A stretch of 64,000 bases of DNA from Margaritifera margaritifera (Eukaryota; Mollusca; Bivalvia; Unionida; Margaritiferidae). Below the pieces are notes generated by a model that worked only from the letters and a program-made list of their open reading frames with translations, made no database searches and had not been told where the DNA came from. Location of the stretch: NCBI GenBank assembly GCA_029931535.1, contig JAQPZY010000807.1, positions 310,001-374,000 on the forward strand, read 5' to 3'. Positions 1-11,330 of the stretch are shown one piece after another. Every line of letters begins with the position of its first letter. Positions within the stretch are counted from its first letter, which is position 1. Made by a program: the position numbers and the translations under genes.

Positions 1-330
1 TTGAGCTTGGAGACTACCAGGCTGTGGTCAGTCCAGCATTTTGCACTTTTCCTGGCCTTCGCGACTCGGACATTCAGCCTATCTCTTCTCCTGACGATGA
101 CTTTGTCAATGGGACGAAATCGCTTGGAGCCTGGGTACATCCAAGACGTTTGTTGCGGTTTGGCTGGCGAAAGACTGTATTTGTGATTAGGAGGTTGTCT
201 TCAGTGCATTTCCTCAGTAGGAGATGTCCGTTGCTGTTGCGTTTGCCAAAGACACTTGTGCCAATGACACATAGCCATGTTTGATGATCTGTGCCAACTC
301 TAGGATTGACGTCACTAAGGAAAAGCTGTA
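1..330 (-). pseudogene. LINE endonuclease-domain fragment (RTE-like, craniofacial-development-protein-2-like type)
   Basis: The minus strand encodes the C-terminal half of an apurinic/apyrimidinic-type endonuclease from a non-LTR retrotransposon, the domain that nicks target DNA before reverse transcription. Reading from about 330 towards 1 gives a DVNPRVGTDHQTW block (usually DFNARVG), then GKRNSNGHLLLRKCTEDNLL, ITNTVFRQPNRNK, then after a frame change TSWMYPGSKRFRPIDKVIVR and finally CWTDHSLVVSKL. The last block holds the family's catalytic Asp-His pair. The frame change near 150-160 is a one-base loss (CAACAAACG where the family needs one more A), so it is a pseudogene. The 3' part of the element lies left of the window. 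The family is recognised from memory of common invertebrate repeats; the exact clade is not certain. Confidence 0.82.
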
Positions 331-1000
331 ATTATCGGCTCAATGTTTGCACAGTAAATTGCACACCAATTTTATTGATGTAAAATAGTAACACAAGATA
401 CGAACACATTTTATTTCAAATAAACAAGTTCTATATTAATGTCACAATGTGTGTTCGTCGTCTAACTGGCAGAGATAGCATCGCTGGCGGTAGTGGCAGC
501 AGTGATGGTAGGGAATCCTTCTTTTAACGAATATAACATGTATTAACATATATTAAAATATTGCAAGCTATTGCTTAAAGTTAATATATAAAGCAGTAGA
601 ACTGTCTGGTATAAGTAATAGTGTAGTAACTGCAAGGAGATGAGAGGTTATTCTTCCAAGTAGCAGGAGATTGGCAATTCGGATATTTGCTACTACAACG
701 ACAGGAGAATTAAAACGAATTGTGAATGAAATTAGAAATTGAAATATTATAAGGCAGCTACAGACGTGTAAGTGAATATATATATTTATTACCCAAATGT
801 AGAAAGCGATCATCATCTTGTTAAGCGATTTTATTGCATTTTTGTTGAACTATACTTGTTGAAAAAAATAGGCAGACAAAATATATAATTTGTATCGGTA
901 AAATTTCAGCTTGATCTATTTGTTCAAATCAGAATTTTTCTATATGCCGGTCGATGAATTCGTGTGCGTTCTGTAGATTGGTATCAAAGAATAAACCTAA
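331..1000. other. unassigned AT-rich DNA
   Basis: No coding similarity, tRNA-like element or tandem array was recognised. Short open frames on both strands lack any family motif. Confidence 0.5.
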
Positions 1001-1004
1001 ACCA

Positions 1005-2090
1005 CAGAATGTACAGAGACAAAATTGAAAGCAAAGTTCCAGAACTGTTCATTGAAACATGTACAAAATTTGGACAGGAAATAAATGTAGATTCAAAAAC
1101 GGTATTTAGAGAGTATTTTTCTTTTCATATGCATATTGACTAATTTAAGCCATTATCAAGAAATTCATACACAGAATAAGATGATTGGATGAAAATAAAA
1201 AAAGCTGCCTTAATGTACAAAATCCTGAAAATGAATGTTTTATCAATGAAGTAGAAACTATGTTAAACGTACGTAGATATCACCATTATAGACGACTAAA
1301 ATAAAACATTGAATAATACAAACATTGGTTTAATAAATGTCCAATACATATACAATATATAGCAAAATTTGAAAACTAATTTAATATATCCGTCAATGTG
1401 TATGAGTCAGCAGAAAAACTTATAAGACAGTTAGAATAACGGAGACAGAAAGGGATAGGCATGTAGATATGCAAATATTTCGAGACAATAATGTTTTTAT
1501 GGAATAAAGGATTTATCAAAATTGGTATTATCACAGATAAGACAGATAAAAGAAACGAATACTTTTGTAAGTTATGCAACCAAACGTCCAACACAATATA
1601 TATTATTCCCGAAGTGTATTCTGGCCTTTAATTGAAACGCTTCCAAAGTCAACTGTCGGTTATATTTGTTACATATATCGTTATTTTCAAGTATATTTGA
1701 GCCAATATATACTATTAATCAGGAACCCGAAGCAGTCATCACATTCTGTCCAGTACGTGATGGACAATAAAAACTGCAAAAACTAATGAAGAACTAGACC
1801 GGATAACTCTGCTCAAACGATATTCACTAATAAAGATGGAAACCATTATAATTACATCCGTATATGTCATATATGTAAAACACAACATAGGATCTAACGT
1901 TAACGACTACATAGTAAGAGATCATGATCACCTACAGATGTCCTTCAAATCTAAAGTGTAATTCAAATTATAAATACCCAATGTATATCCCCCTATTTAT
2001 CAACAATGTGTCGTTGTACGATTCTCGTCTGATTACACTGGTCTGCAATTTTTTAGAAGCCGTTGCTTCAGATATAAAATGTGCTATTTG
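1005..2090 (+). pseudogene. Polinton/Maverick-like protein-primed DNA polymerase B relic, N-terminal and exonuclease part
   Basis: This is a heavily mutated relic of the large polymerase that replicates Polinton/Maverick elements and related virus-like DNA. It has no long open frame, but blocks of the family occur in the right order on the plus strand, changing frame between them. NVQNPENECF (about 1212) corresponds to the usual N-x-K-N-x-D-N-x-C-F block. FNISVNVYESAEKL follows at about 1380. A CHIC zinc-type pair is at about 1865 and YIVRDHDHLQ (usually VRDHDHLTG) at about 1908. YIPLFINNVSLYDSRLI (usually FHNL.GYDSH) sits at about 1980. Stops and frameshifts abound. The C-terminal half continues at 4180 after an insertion. 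Similarity was judged by eye; no alignment was run. Confidence 0.68.
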
Positions 2091-4179
2091 TTAGGGATTT
2101 TGATGTGCTGAATTCAAATATGACAATTAAAACAACTGAGTGGATGCTGTTTCCAAGATATTTAAGGTTTTACATTTTACATCTATGTATATTGTGTAAA
2201 TAGTAGACTTTTAATCATAAATTGTAAACCTAGGTCTTTTCATGTGTTTATGGTTGCTTTACATGATAATATTTCACCATTCCTGTTTATGTAACACTTT
2301 AAAAAACAACAAAAGGGTTATATAAATGAAAAAATATATTGAAACAAAAGTCAAATAACTGTTATGCATATATAAGTACATAGTTTAGTCCTTATCCAGT
2401 GTCTACTCGGCGCTTCTTGGCTGGTCTCTTGTATTCATTAAATGAAGCATCTATTGTCACTGTCCAGCAATAGTCTGCAAGCACTGATGGGCTCCATTTG
2501 CCCTTATAGCGTTTCTCCATCGTTGTAATGTCCTGGCGAAATCGCTCGCCGTGCTCGTCGCTCACTGCTCCACAGTTCGGTGGAAAAAAATCTGGATGAG
2601 AGTGCAAAAAATGTATCTTTAGTGACATGTTGCAACCGAAGCTTGTGTATGCCTTGAGGAGGTTTTCCACCAACTCCCTGTAGTTGTCTGCCTTATTGTT
2701 TCGGAGAAAATGTGTTGCCACTAACTGGATCATGAACGATGCTGAGGGCTGCCATCACACCATCGATGTTGTTGCAGGCTACAAGATCACCTTCTATGAA
2801 GGAAAATGGGACAAGATTCTTTTGACGGTCACAGAACATGGAAACCCTAACATCACCTGCCAGGAGATTCCACTGCTATAGTCTGGAGCCCAACAGCTCT
2901 TCCTTACTCTTGGGTAGTTCCAAATCCCTGACAAGGTCATTCAGTTCACCTTGTGTTATGAGATGTGATTCAGAGGAGGAGGATGGGAGAAAAATGGGTC
3001 ATGCGACATTGATGGTTCAGGAATAGAAGTTTCATCCTCTTCCTCTTTCTCGTCTGACTCAAGTGAGAATGATTCTGGTGCATCATGAACCGGCAGTCCC
3101 TGGGGTACTGGGCGTATAGCTGATGGAATATTTGGATAATGCACAGTCCACTTTTTCTTCTTTGACACACCTTTCCCAACTGGAGGCACCATGCAGAAGT
3201 AACAATTGCTGATATGATCTGTTGGCTCTCTCCAAATCATTGGCACTGCAAAAGGCATATATTTAATTTTCCTGTTCAACCACTGGCGAAGATTTGTTGC
3301 ACAAGTGTTGCAGCATATGTGTGGGGCCCACCTCTTGTCCTGATCTCCAATTTTGCAGCCAAAATGAAGGTGATAGGCTTTCTTAACCACGTTATCTGCA
3401 TTGTTCACACAAGTACGAGGCATCTCTGCTCACTTTGGCTAAACAGAAATGTGTCCCTTTGCAAAATCAAACACTGACAAATAATAGAGCACGACAATGT
3501 ATAATTTGTAGAGCTGATATAAGGCAATTTCTTCAGTAGAGTAATGTAAGCTTAATTATGATTGCATCATCCATGACTTATAGGAATAACATGATGCAAT
3601 TCATATCATGTATGACGCAATACCAGCTTCAGATTGCATCATTCATTGTTTTGCCTAAAAAGCAAGTACTGTCCAAACCCAGTCATAGATTTATTCACAG
3701 ATCCAGTCAAAGATGTATTTTAGTCATTACTTGTTTAAAATGAGATCCCTTCCCTTTATAACTCACTTATCGTTCGCCATTCCCAAGTCAAGGGTCGTAT
3801 ATACTGACCCAGAATCATATCTTTAAAACTAGAGCCAATCAACAATTTTAAGCATCATTCTCGTTCTCAGTGACCCAGAATTAGTAAAGTTTGACAACAT
3901 TTATTGCGGACGCATTTTGGCTGTAGACCAGTGTTATCAAAGATTTAGTAAAATACGATTCTGATCAGAAAGTATCAATAATGCTAACTATTGCTGCCAA
4001 TTTACTTCGTTTAGTAAAGTTCTTATAGTCGATAGTAACAAGAACACCAAGCGTTTTAGATATTTATTGGTTTATGGGTCATAATATTAATAATACCAAA
4101 TATTATTTATTTAATTTAGTAAAGTTCTTTAGTCGAGAGGCTTAAAAACAACAACACTGATTCTTTAGTAACAAGAACA
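2091..4179. mobile_element. insertion splitting the polymerase-B relic
   Basis: The polymerase blocks before 2090 and after 4180 should lie only a few hundred bases apart in this family. Instead about 2.1 kb intervenes. It contains the minus-strand gene at 2392-3423 and noncoding sequence with repeated motifs. Motifs of the type ATTGCATCAT/GATGCAAT occur several times at 3560-3660, and TTTAGTAAAGTTCTT plus AACAAGAACAC occur twice about 100 bp apart at 4010-4185. Terminal inverted repeats could not be identified, so the exact ends are approximate. Confidence 0.5.
2392..3423 (-). pseudogene. internally deleted transposon-type gene (repetitive invertebrate protein family)
   Basis: The N-terminal piece (3423-2956) reads MPRTCVNNADNVVKKAYHLH..., with a cysteine-rich block (APHICCNTCATNLRQWLNRK, then NCYFCMVPP). 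It continues past 2956 as GELNDLVRDLELPK and DGVMAALSIVHDPV. The C-terminal piece (2733-2392) carries the hallmark NMSLKIHFLHSHPDFFPPN, GAVSDEHGERF and MEKRYKGKWSPSVLADYCW. These are the two ends of a protein that recurs in hundreds of copies in many invertebrate genomes and behaves like a transposable-element gene. Known copies have several hundred residues between the two ends, which are missing here. There is an in-frame stop after LLGSRL, a frame change near 2720, and the first cysteine block near the N terminus is also absent. The superfamily is not asserted. Confidence 0.75.
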
Positions 4180-5430
4180 CTACCATACAGCCAGAGAATT
4201 ATGGGTCAAACACTAGACCAACTTGCCAAATATCCAAATGATGATAAATTCACGAAAACAATAATAAAAAGTAGCTTATATAAAGTCATAAGCATTAAAG
4301 CAAGATTTTTGAGAAAATGTATTAGTTCATACGAAAACACATGTATTCATTTGAAAGAATTATTGAAGCTAAATTACCATCAATAAAGCAATTGTACTAA
4401 ACACTCACCGGATCAAGAAATAACGCAGAGGATTACCTGTACGTATAAGCTGTCGTGAAACATTTTAAATTCAAATCTTTTGGTCATCTTCACAACTTCT
4501 ACGTATTGCAATATTACTTGAAATTTTTGAACTATTAATTTCCATCTATAATAAAAATTATAAACTAGACCCAGCATCTTATTTTACTGCACAAGGACTG
4601 GGTCACGATGGTAGGCATAAACAGGTAAGTTAGACTTAAAATTTGTAATCAACAATGATATGTTTTACTGAATGAATCTGGAACTAAATGAGGAATAAGT
4701 GAGATACTTAATAACTATGATGACACACGTCATGAGCATAATAACGTGGATGCAGAGAACAAGTCTCAAAAGCTGACTAATGGAGAATACGATAAATATA
4801 TTATATACCTAGAAACCAAACGTTGCATAATTGAGACATGGGGCAGACAACGCCAGTTAGAAACTGAATATGGACAAACAAAGCAAAAGAAATCAAACAA
4901 ATTAAGAAAATGTGATGTCTTGTAGCGATGGAAATATATTTGGACACACTCCAGAAGTAGATTTCGAGCTACCTACATATCTACCTGAGTAGTTTAAATA
5001 ATATCACTTTACATCAGAAAAAACTAAAGACTTTGAGAGAGACGTTTTAAGTTAATGAATAATGCTGTCCTTGGAAAACTAACAGAAAATTTTAGAAAGA
5101 AATATAATGTAGAAATATGTACTGATCAAATTAATTAATTAAAACTTGAAAATGTTAGTTCGTTTGCAAAAGGACAATAATGAACGAAGTAATGGTAGTA
5201 GTTTAAAGTAGAAGAAAAAACAATTGTTCAACCCAATGTATGGTGGCTATACAGCCTTCGAAGTAATTAAGTTGCTGCTGAACGACTTTACTACAACAAT
5301 CTAAAAAACCAGTAATGTAGCTAAATGAAGCTACATTTCACCAATGCAGATTCTGTGCGCATAGGTACTGAAATAGACAACTTCTACTATGATATAAAAC
5401 AAAATATACAGTTTTACATATAATACGATT
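4180..5430 (+). pseudogene. Polinton/Maverick-like DNA polymerase B relic, palm part
   Basis: This is the continuation of the relic at 1005-2090. Family blocks in order: TLDQLAKYPNDDKF (about 4208; usually SLDKL...), NAEDYLY then FGHLHNFY (about 4425-4490; usually DEDY...LGEYHDLY), and KLDPASYFTAQGL (about 4562; usually KLDPAHYYT.PGL). YDKYIIYLETK (about 4788) stands where motif A, YLDANNLYG, is expected. Then come PEVDFELP (about 4950), MNNAVLGKLTENFRK (about 5057; usually MNN.VFGKTMEN) and FTNADSVRIGTEIDNFYYDI (about 5338). The last has NADS where active enzymes have DTDS. Motif A and motif C are therefore both damaged, and stops and frame changes make it non-functional. The order and strand match the first part, so one ancestral gene is inferred. 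Confidence 0.72.
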
Positions 5431-5880
5431 ACATTGGAAGTCATATTTGTGATCCAGGTTTGCTCAACTTTGGAATATATGCTTAGTTAAATTGCCAACC
5501 ATTACGCCATTTGGTAACAAGAAAAAAAAGGCCCTGACTATAGGAAATTCCAGATATATCAGAATTATTTCAAAAACAAAGAAAATGCAGACTATTGCAC
5601 CATGATATCTCAGTATGTCACCCGAAATTACTTACACCTTTGTTTATGCCGCTGCTCAAGGATTTATTTCTGTTATGGTTTAGCTCTTGGAAGGTTTAGA
5701 ATTTTATATTGCTATAATTGGGGCATGCGTGGTTTACAAACACAAATGTCATTCAAAAGAAAAAACAATTGAACAGATATAGCAATTTATAGTGAACTAT
5801 TTGGCAAGTTTTGTGTTTCTCTTTAAATAAACAACTATTGTTTATTCCATTTATTTCAATTGCACCATCTTTCAAATTAT
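5431..5880. other. unassigned DNA between polymerase relic and mariner relic
   Basis: No family motif was recognised after the polymerase palm block and before the mariner inverted repeat. Confidence 0.4.
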
Positions 5881-7150
5881 ACGAGGGATCGAGGAAACGT
5901 TCTGAATATTTTCTTTGAACTTGTCAATAAATTTAACGCCGATCGATAGCCAAATATAACGGTCTATAAAACAATCAGCATCTGCACGTACAGCAATCCT
6001 GATACCTTCTGAGATGTTCGTGCGACGTAGCATAGGTAAATGACAGTGACGTACAATTGTCAGAGAAGAATAGCAATTCTGCTACTTAGCAAAGATCATA
6101 CTATAAAGTCCGGGCTCCCTTAGAGTACTCTGTGATTGATATCAAGGCCGACTTGGAGAAAGTTTACTAATGTAATTCTCTATCATATCCTACACCTTTG
6201 AGGCGGCATGGTCGTTTTAAGGATGATCGCGAACCCATGGAGGATGACCCACGTTCTAGAAGACCAGTGTCTTTGATCGGTGAGCGGGAAGAGGCTGATT
6301 TGAACTGAGAAATTGATAACGATGCTCGATACACATTGAAGCAGATTTATATTTTCATGTGCATTTATTCGTCAGCTGTTTCTACTGTGTTGAACATGCA
6401 TTTGAGGCTCAGAAATGTTTGTGTAACATGGATCCTTTATCTTTTAACGGCAGATCATAAACAGACTTGGGTTGAAATCTCCAAACGCCTAATTGCCAAA
6501 AATGAAACGAGTGACCAGAGACGGTCGGATACGAGTATTTACTTTTTGAACGCGACTCAAACAATAATAAAGGTAGGATCGGGGCAAACTGAGTAGAGAC
6601 CACACATTGTTCGACGTAGTTGGACTGCCAAGAGAATTGTATATGCATTATTTTTGTGCAAAGGTGTAGTCGTCCAGGTACGTGTACCTGTCCCTGCAGT
6701 GTCACTTGACACTTTTATGTCTCCATAGCTTTGCCAAAAGTTTTGCAACAATACTGAACCATCCATCCACACAATGATAATAAAGATATCCATCTACGCC
6801 ATGACAACGCATCGTGACAGACGTCCTGAATGAGCACGGCATAAAACTTTGCCACATCCTGCATACAGCCATGATTTAATTCCAAGTGATTTTTGGCTGA
6901 ATCTCATTATCAAAGATTCTCTGAGAGGCAGACAATTTGAAAGCCGTCATGCGGTTGCATGTGCAATTTTCCATTGTATCAACAACATACCAAAAAGTGA
7001 ACACAAAATAGCACTAAATAATTGGATAATCTGAGTGAAAATTGTGTGGAGGTGCATGAGTAGTATTTTGAGGGACTGCACTGAAACAATGTTCACTAAT
7101 AAAGAACTGTGTTGTACAGCGTACTAATATTCCGAACTGTTTCATATTTT
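5881..7150 (+). mobile_element. mariner-family DNA transposon relic with TIRs
   Basis: A degraded Tc1/mariner-type element of about 1.27 kb, the usual size for mariner. The inner part of its terminal inverted repeats is visible: 5891-5910 (GAGGAAACGTTCTGAATATT) pairs, with one gap, with the reverse complement of 7126-7145 (AATATTCCGAACTGTTTCAT). Between them lies a broken transposase on the plus strand. The left end is in a TA-rich context, in keeping with the TA target preference of this family. A long (TA)n array begins about 120 bp beyond the right end. Confidence 0.82.
6140..7080 (+). pseudogene. mariner transposase pseudogene
   Basis: This is the relic of the DDE/D transposase that cuts and pastes mariner. 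Recognisable blocks are GRFKDDREPMEDDPRSRRPV (about 6212; the mariner linker), NDARYTLKQI (about 6318; the helix-turn-helix region), and LLTADHKQTWVEISKRLIA (about 6440). PHIVRR and RIVYALFLCKGVVV follow (about 6600), then a damaged acceptor segment, then LPHPAYSHDLIPSDFW (about 6849; usually LPHPPYSPDLAPCDFW). RGRQFESRHAVACAIF and a C-terminal ENCVEVHE...YFEGL end it. The third catalytic residue region (PSDFW) is still readable. The first catalytic segment (normally GDE.W) has become SDTSIYF. Several stops and frame changes occur. Confidence 0.85.
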
Positions 7151-7267
7151 TTAGGTTTTAGTGTAGTTATCCAGTAATACTTAATATCCATATTTATAAT
7201 CTAGATGCTTAGGTATGCATTTGGTCGCACTGTAGAGGCGAATCATCTCATAGGGATCAGATAATTT

Positions 7268-7269
<2 letters not shown>

Positions 7270-7363
<94 letters not shown>
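7270..7363. repeat. (TA)n microsatellite, interrupted
   Basis: Two TA runs are separated by an ATATTTATATAAT interruption. The minus-strand frame over it is a YIYI translation, not a protein. Confidence 0.98.
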
Positions 7364-7365
<2 letters not shown>

Positions 7366-7569
7366 TGTGAACATATAAAAAGATTTCAATGTTGCAAAAA
7401 TAATTCAAAAACTGGCTAGATGTACCAGGGGAACTACAACATACAGTGGTTCTGATCTACAACACACCAGTATAAGAGTCCCTGATACAACACTGGTATA
7501 GTCAAATATGCCATTAAAATATTTTTCCATACATTGTATCCACTAAAGATTGACATAATCTATATTACA

Positions 7570-7745
7570 ACACACTTTTATTGCTGTCCTGAGCAGTGTT
7601 ATATTTAGGCACAACTCTTTAATGTATCCCACTACAAAACAACCGGCCAGGTCGATTTGTAGTAGGCTATAACATGTTACAGATTTATAGCTCTCCTGGG
7701 CAGTATCATAGCGAGGTGTTACTGGATAATGTACCCTACTATAAG
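7570..7745. repeat. two diverged copies of a short tandem unit
   Basis: Segments beginning TGCTGTCCTGAGCAGTGTTA (7581) and TAGCTCTCCTGGGCAGTATC (7687) align over about 60 bases, including an AATGTATCCCACTA / AATGTACCCTACTA pair. The unit is about 107 bp. Confidence 0.5.
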
Positions 7746-8912
7746 GTAACCTCAGATACCACATTGAACTTTTTCATGACTCCGTACTATGTATAATATA
7801 CCCACAACAAGATGCGCCAATATCACGGTACAAATTTATATATCCCTTGAATACCATAATAGCGAGTGAAAATTGTCCCAACATCTGTCTATCTATCTTC
7901 CATTTATCCATCTGTAGTGCAATACAATAGATGAATAATTCCCCATCATTTTTAATTGATCTATTCTTACAAGCAACTGTTTTAGGCATTCAAAATGCAT
8001 GCACAATTCTGAAGTCATTAAGAAAATGTACAGAGGCACTGGTCTTTGTACGCCTGCATAACACAGTCATGCATATTGGTATATGAATGGAAACAGTCCT
8101 ATATTTTTAGTCATCTTTTATTTATCTCTTGTGGTTATGTTTCAAAAATAGGATACTATTTTTATTTTTAAGCTTCCATGAGATTATACAATCTGTTAGT
8201 TTAAATACAGATTAACCTGGAATCAGCAACACAATTCATGGAATATGCCTATGAACTATGTTTGCAGAGTTATTGTCAGGATAGGTGAAAAAATATCCTT
8301 GAGTCTCTTGACCACACCTCCTATCCTTCTTACAATAGACTTTCTTAACATGTCAGTCACCCTTCATTAGCTGCTTTTTTTTTGTCTAATTGCCTAAAAC
8401 CCATGGTCGGGCTATCAACTGATGTCTGATGTAATGAGTAGTTATTTAGTGATGCACAATGTGGTACAACAAATGGAACTGGTTCGCACAAAGAGGACAT
8501 TACTCTAGGAAATATACAGCAACTTTTAGCAGGAATATCTCAAAATTGTAATTCTGTCTTCTTTCAAAATTGTAAAGCTAGTTTTCTTTCAGTTAAAAAA
8601 AATAAATCTGTCCAATTGTGTCATTCTTGATACATTAGAAAAGAATGTATTGTCTAAATTTAAATGGGCAATGTCTAGAGCATATACTTTCGATAGGTTG
8701 TTATTACCCATATAGGGAACATTTGGTATAAATAGTTTGCAAATCACGGCATATCCTTTTCAATTACTCGTGTTTATCTGATGATAAGCCCACGTCAGAT
8801 TTTTACATAATTTCGCAAATAGTTGCTGAGGATAAATAATTTGGCAACTATTTACTAAGGATATCTTTGTCTCATAATAAACCCATCCGTACGTTTTGAC
8901 AGATTATTTAGC
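7746..8912. other. unassigned DNA
   Basis: No gene, tandem repeat or mobile-element motif was recognised here. Confidence 0.5.
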
Positions 8913-9540
8913 GTGGACCCCTGGTTTCTTTATGGGAGAAACATTTTATTACCTCCCTCAATTAGTGTCGACCCTGCTCTTCTCGTGCAAGATTTACTGT
9001 ATTGCTTCCATTAGTGAATTGGTCCGACCCCCTGGTGTTCTCATGGGAGCAATATTGTATTGCTTCCATTAAACAGTGTGGCCCTCTGGTCTTCTCATAG
9101 GAAAAACACGGTATTACTTCCCTTAATTAGTGACCCCCCCACCCAGTCTTGACATGGTAGAAACACTGTTACTTCTCTTAAATAGTGTGGAACCCTGGTC
9201 TTCTCAAGGAAGAGACACAGTATTACTTCTCTTAATTAGTTAATCTGCATCCCTGTTCTTTTTCATGGGAGAAACCCCATATTACTTCCCTTAATTAATT
9301 AGTCTTGACCCCTGTCTTCTCAGGGCAGACAATGTATTGCTTCCCTCAATTAGTGTGGACCCCTGGAATTTTCATGTGAAAAGTACTGTATTACATCCTG
9401 AAATAATTAGTATGGGCCGCTTGATCTGTTTATGGTAGAAATACTATATGATTTCCCTTAAATAATTAGTATGGCCCCTTGGCCTTAAATAATTAGTAAG
9501 GCTCCTTGGTCTTCTCATGGGAGAAATACTGTATTACCGT
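8913..9540. repeat. minisatellite, about 11 copies of a 52-60 bp unit
   Basis: Diverged units follow the pattern GTGGACCCCTGGTCTTCTCA, then TGGGAGAAACACTGTATTAC, then TTCCCTTAATTAGT. Around eleven full or partial units can be laid head to tail. Copies differ by point changes and small indels (for example an added AATT in some). One unit near 9477-9505 is truncated. No conserved open frame runs through it. Confidence 0.88.
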
Positions 9541-10440
9541 GGAATTTTTGTATATCACCTTTTGAAACATTTTGCTATACAAAATTGTATTAGATCCATT
9601 GATTTCGTTAACAAAAAACAGATTAATTGTTCAAAATGTGTACCCAATTATATATGCAAGATACACACTTTTTATATTGTCTTATCTTACAATATGACAT
9701 GTAATTTAAGCATTTCCCGTCAACTATAATGCTATTGAAGTTTAACTTTGTAGAGTAACAAAATATGGACTTCGTGTCTGATGCAAACTTCGAATATAAA
9801 GAACTAACAAACAATTATTCTGTTTTGAAGACAATAAGGCCTTCTACACAATCCACAGATTAAAGTACCAACAAACATGTAAACTTTCTCTAAACCACAA
9901 AAAGTGATACCCACAAAGATAAATGAATTTACAGTTCTGGTATAACTAGAACTGAAAAAGTTTTTTGTTGTTGTTGATCAGCTTTGCAATGCAAAAGGTT
10001 TCTGCAAGGTTAAGAAAGATATAATACAATAAAACAACTATGTGTGTGTTGGTGGGGGAGGTGGGAGGGGGAAATTTCAAAGGCATAAGCTGTGTCCCAA
10101 AGGTCCTAACTCCCTGACCCTACCCCTATATAGCTACTGCAATTTTCTAGCCGCGGCGGGGTCAGCCAGAGGTTTGGTCTTTTGTCATTTTTTAGTTACT
10201 GTTGGTGCTGCCCTTCAACAGGGATATTCGTTCTGATTGTAGACTTTAACATTTACCACCACCGACATTGACCATCAAATACATGCGAAATAGGTAAATA
10301 TATTATATTTAATAATTAAAACTATATCAAAGTATCTGGAATTTTCTGTATAATTATCTTCGTATATATAGGGACGTGTATCCGAAACTGATCCATCGCA
10401 TGATAGTATTGTGCCAAATCCAACCAAAAAATTAGAGAAA
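9541..10440. other. unassigned DNA with a G-rich patch
   Basis: No gene recognised. A G-rich tract at 10040-10072 (GTGTGTTGGTGGGGGAGGTG and following) is the only compositional feature. Confidence 0.5.
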
Positions 10441-10444
10441 GGAT

Positions 10445-11330
10445 TTTCAATTTATAGATCAAGACCTGTTGAGTGAATATCAAATCAGCATAGGGTTTCC
10501 ACTAAAATACTTCTTATCATGTCTAGTTGGTCCTAAGTAAAAACGGTGCCGACCTGATGCTCAATATGGCCACCATAACGCCAATCTTGAGAATCTTATT
10601 ATCGCAACACCTGCTGAGTGAATATCAAATCAGCATAGGGTTTCCACTAAAATACTTCTTATCATGTCTAGTTGGTCCTAAATAAAAATGGTGTCGAAAT
10701 GATGTCCAATATGGCCTCCACAGCAGCCATCATTAAAATCTTTAAAATCTTGTATCGCTACTCCTACTGAACGGAAAGCTAAATGGACATGAAGTTTTCA
10801 CCGGAAAACTTCTTATAATGTTTACTCAGCTCTAAGTGAAAATGATACTGGTAGCAGAGCCAGCTCGACCTCCACTGTGATCATTTTCAAAATTTTGTTA
10901 TCCCTACTCTCCTTAATTTTTGGTCGTGTGGACATGGGGTTTTTATTACAAGACTTCTTATGATGCGTAGTCCGTCCTAATTGAAAATGGTGCCGCTCAG
11001 ACATCCAATGTGGCTACCACAGTGGCCATCTTGTACCTCTTGTCATCACCACTTTTTCCTGAATGATAGACTATATCAACATGAGGTTTTTTAAAGAAAG
11101 ATGTCTTTTGATGTCGAGTTGTTCTTAACAAATATGGTGCCGATTTGACTTTCAATTTGGTCACCACAATGGGCATTCTGAAAAGCTTAGTATTGCTACT
11201 TCGCTTTGATGTTTGATCACATTCACATGGTGCTTGCACCAAAAGACTTATTATGGTGTATAACTTGTCCTAAATTGAAATGGTGCCACTCTGATATCCA
11301 ATATGACCACCACAGCGGAGGGGCCGTCAT
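10445..11330. repeat. minisatellite, six copies of a unit of about 145 bp
   Basis: Six units each contain, in order, CTTATTATCGC-like, a GAGTGAATATCAAATCAGCA-like stretch, GGGTTTCCACTAAAATACTT, CTTATCATGTCTAGTTGGTC, TAAATAAAAATGGTGCCGA and CAATATGGCCACCACAGCGG. The first two copies (about 10460-10560 and 10608-10710) are nearly identical over about 90 bases. The four after them are much more diverged. Minus-strand frames here merely translate the units. Confidence 0.88.

Noticed and set aside
10822..11242. Two basic minus-strand frames
   Set aside because: They translate successive units of the 145-bp minisatellite.
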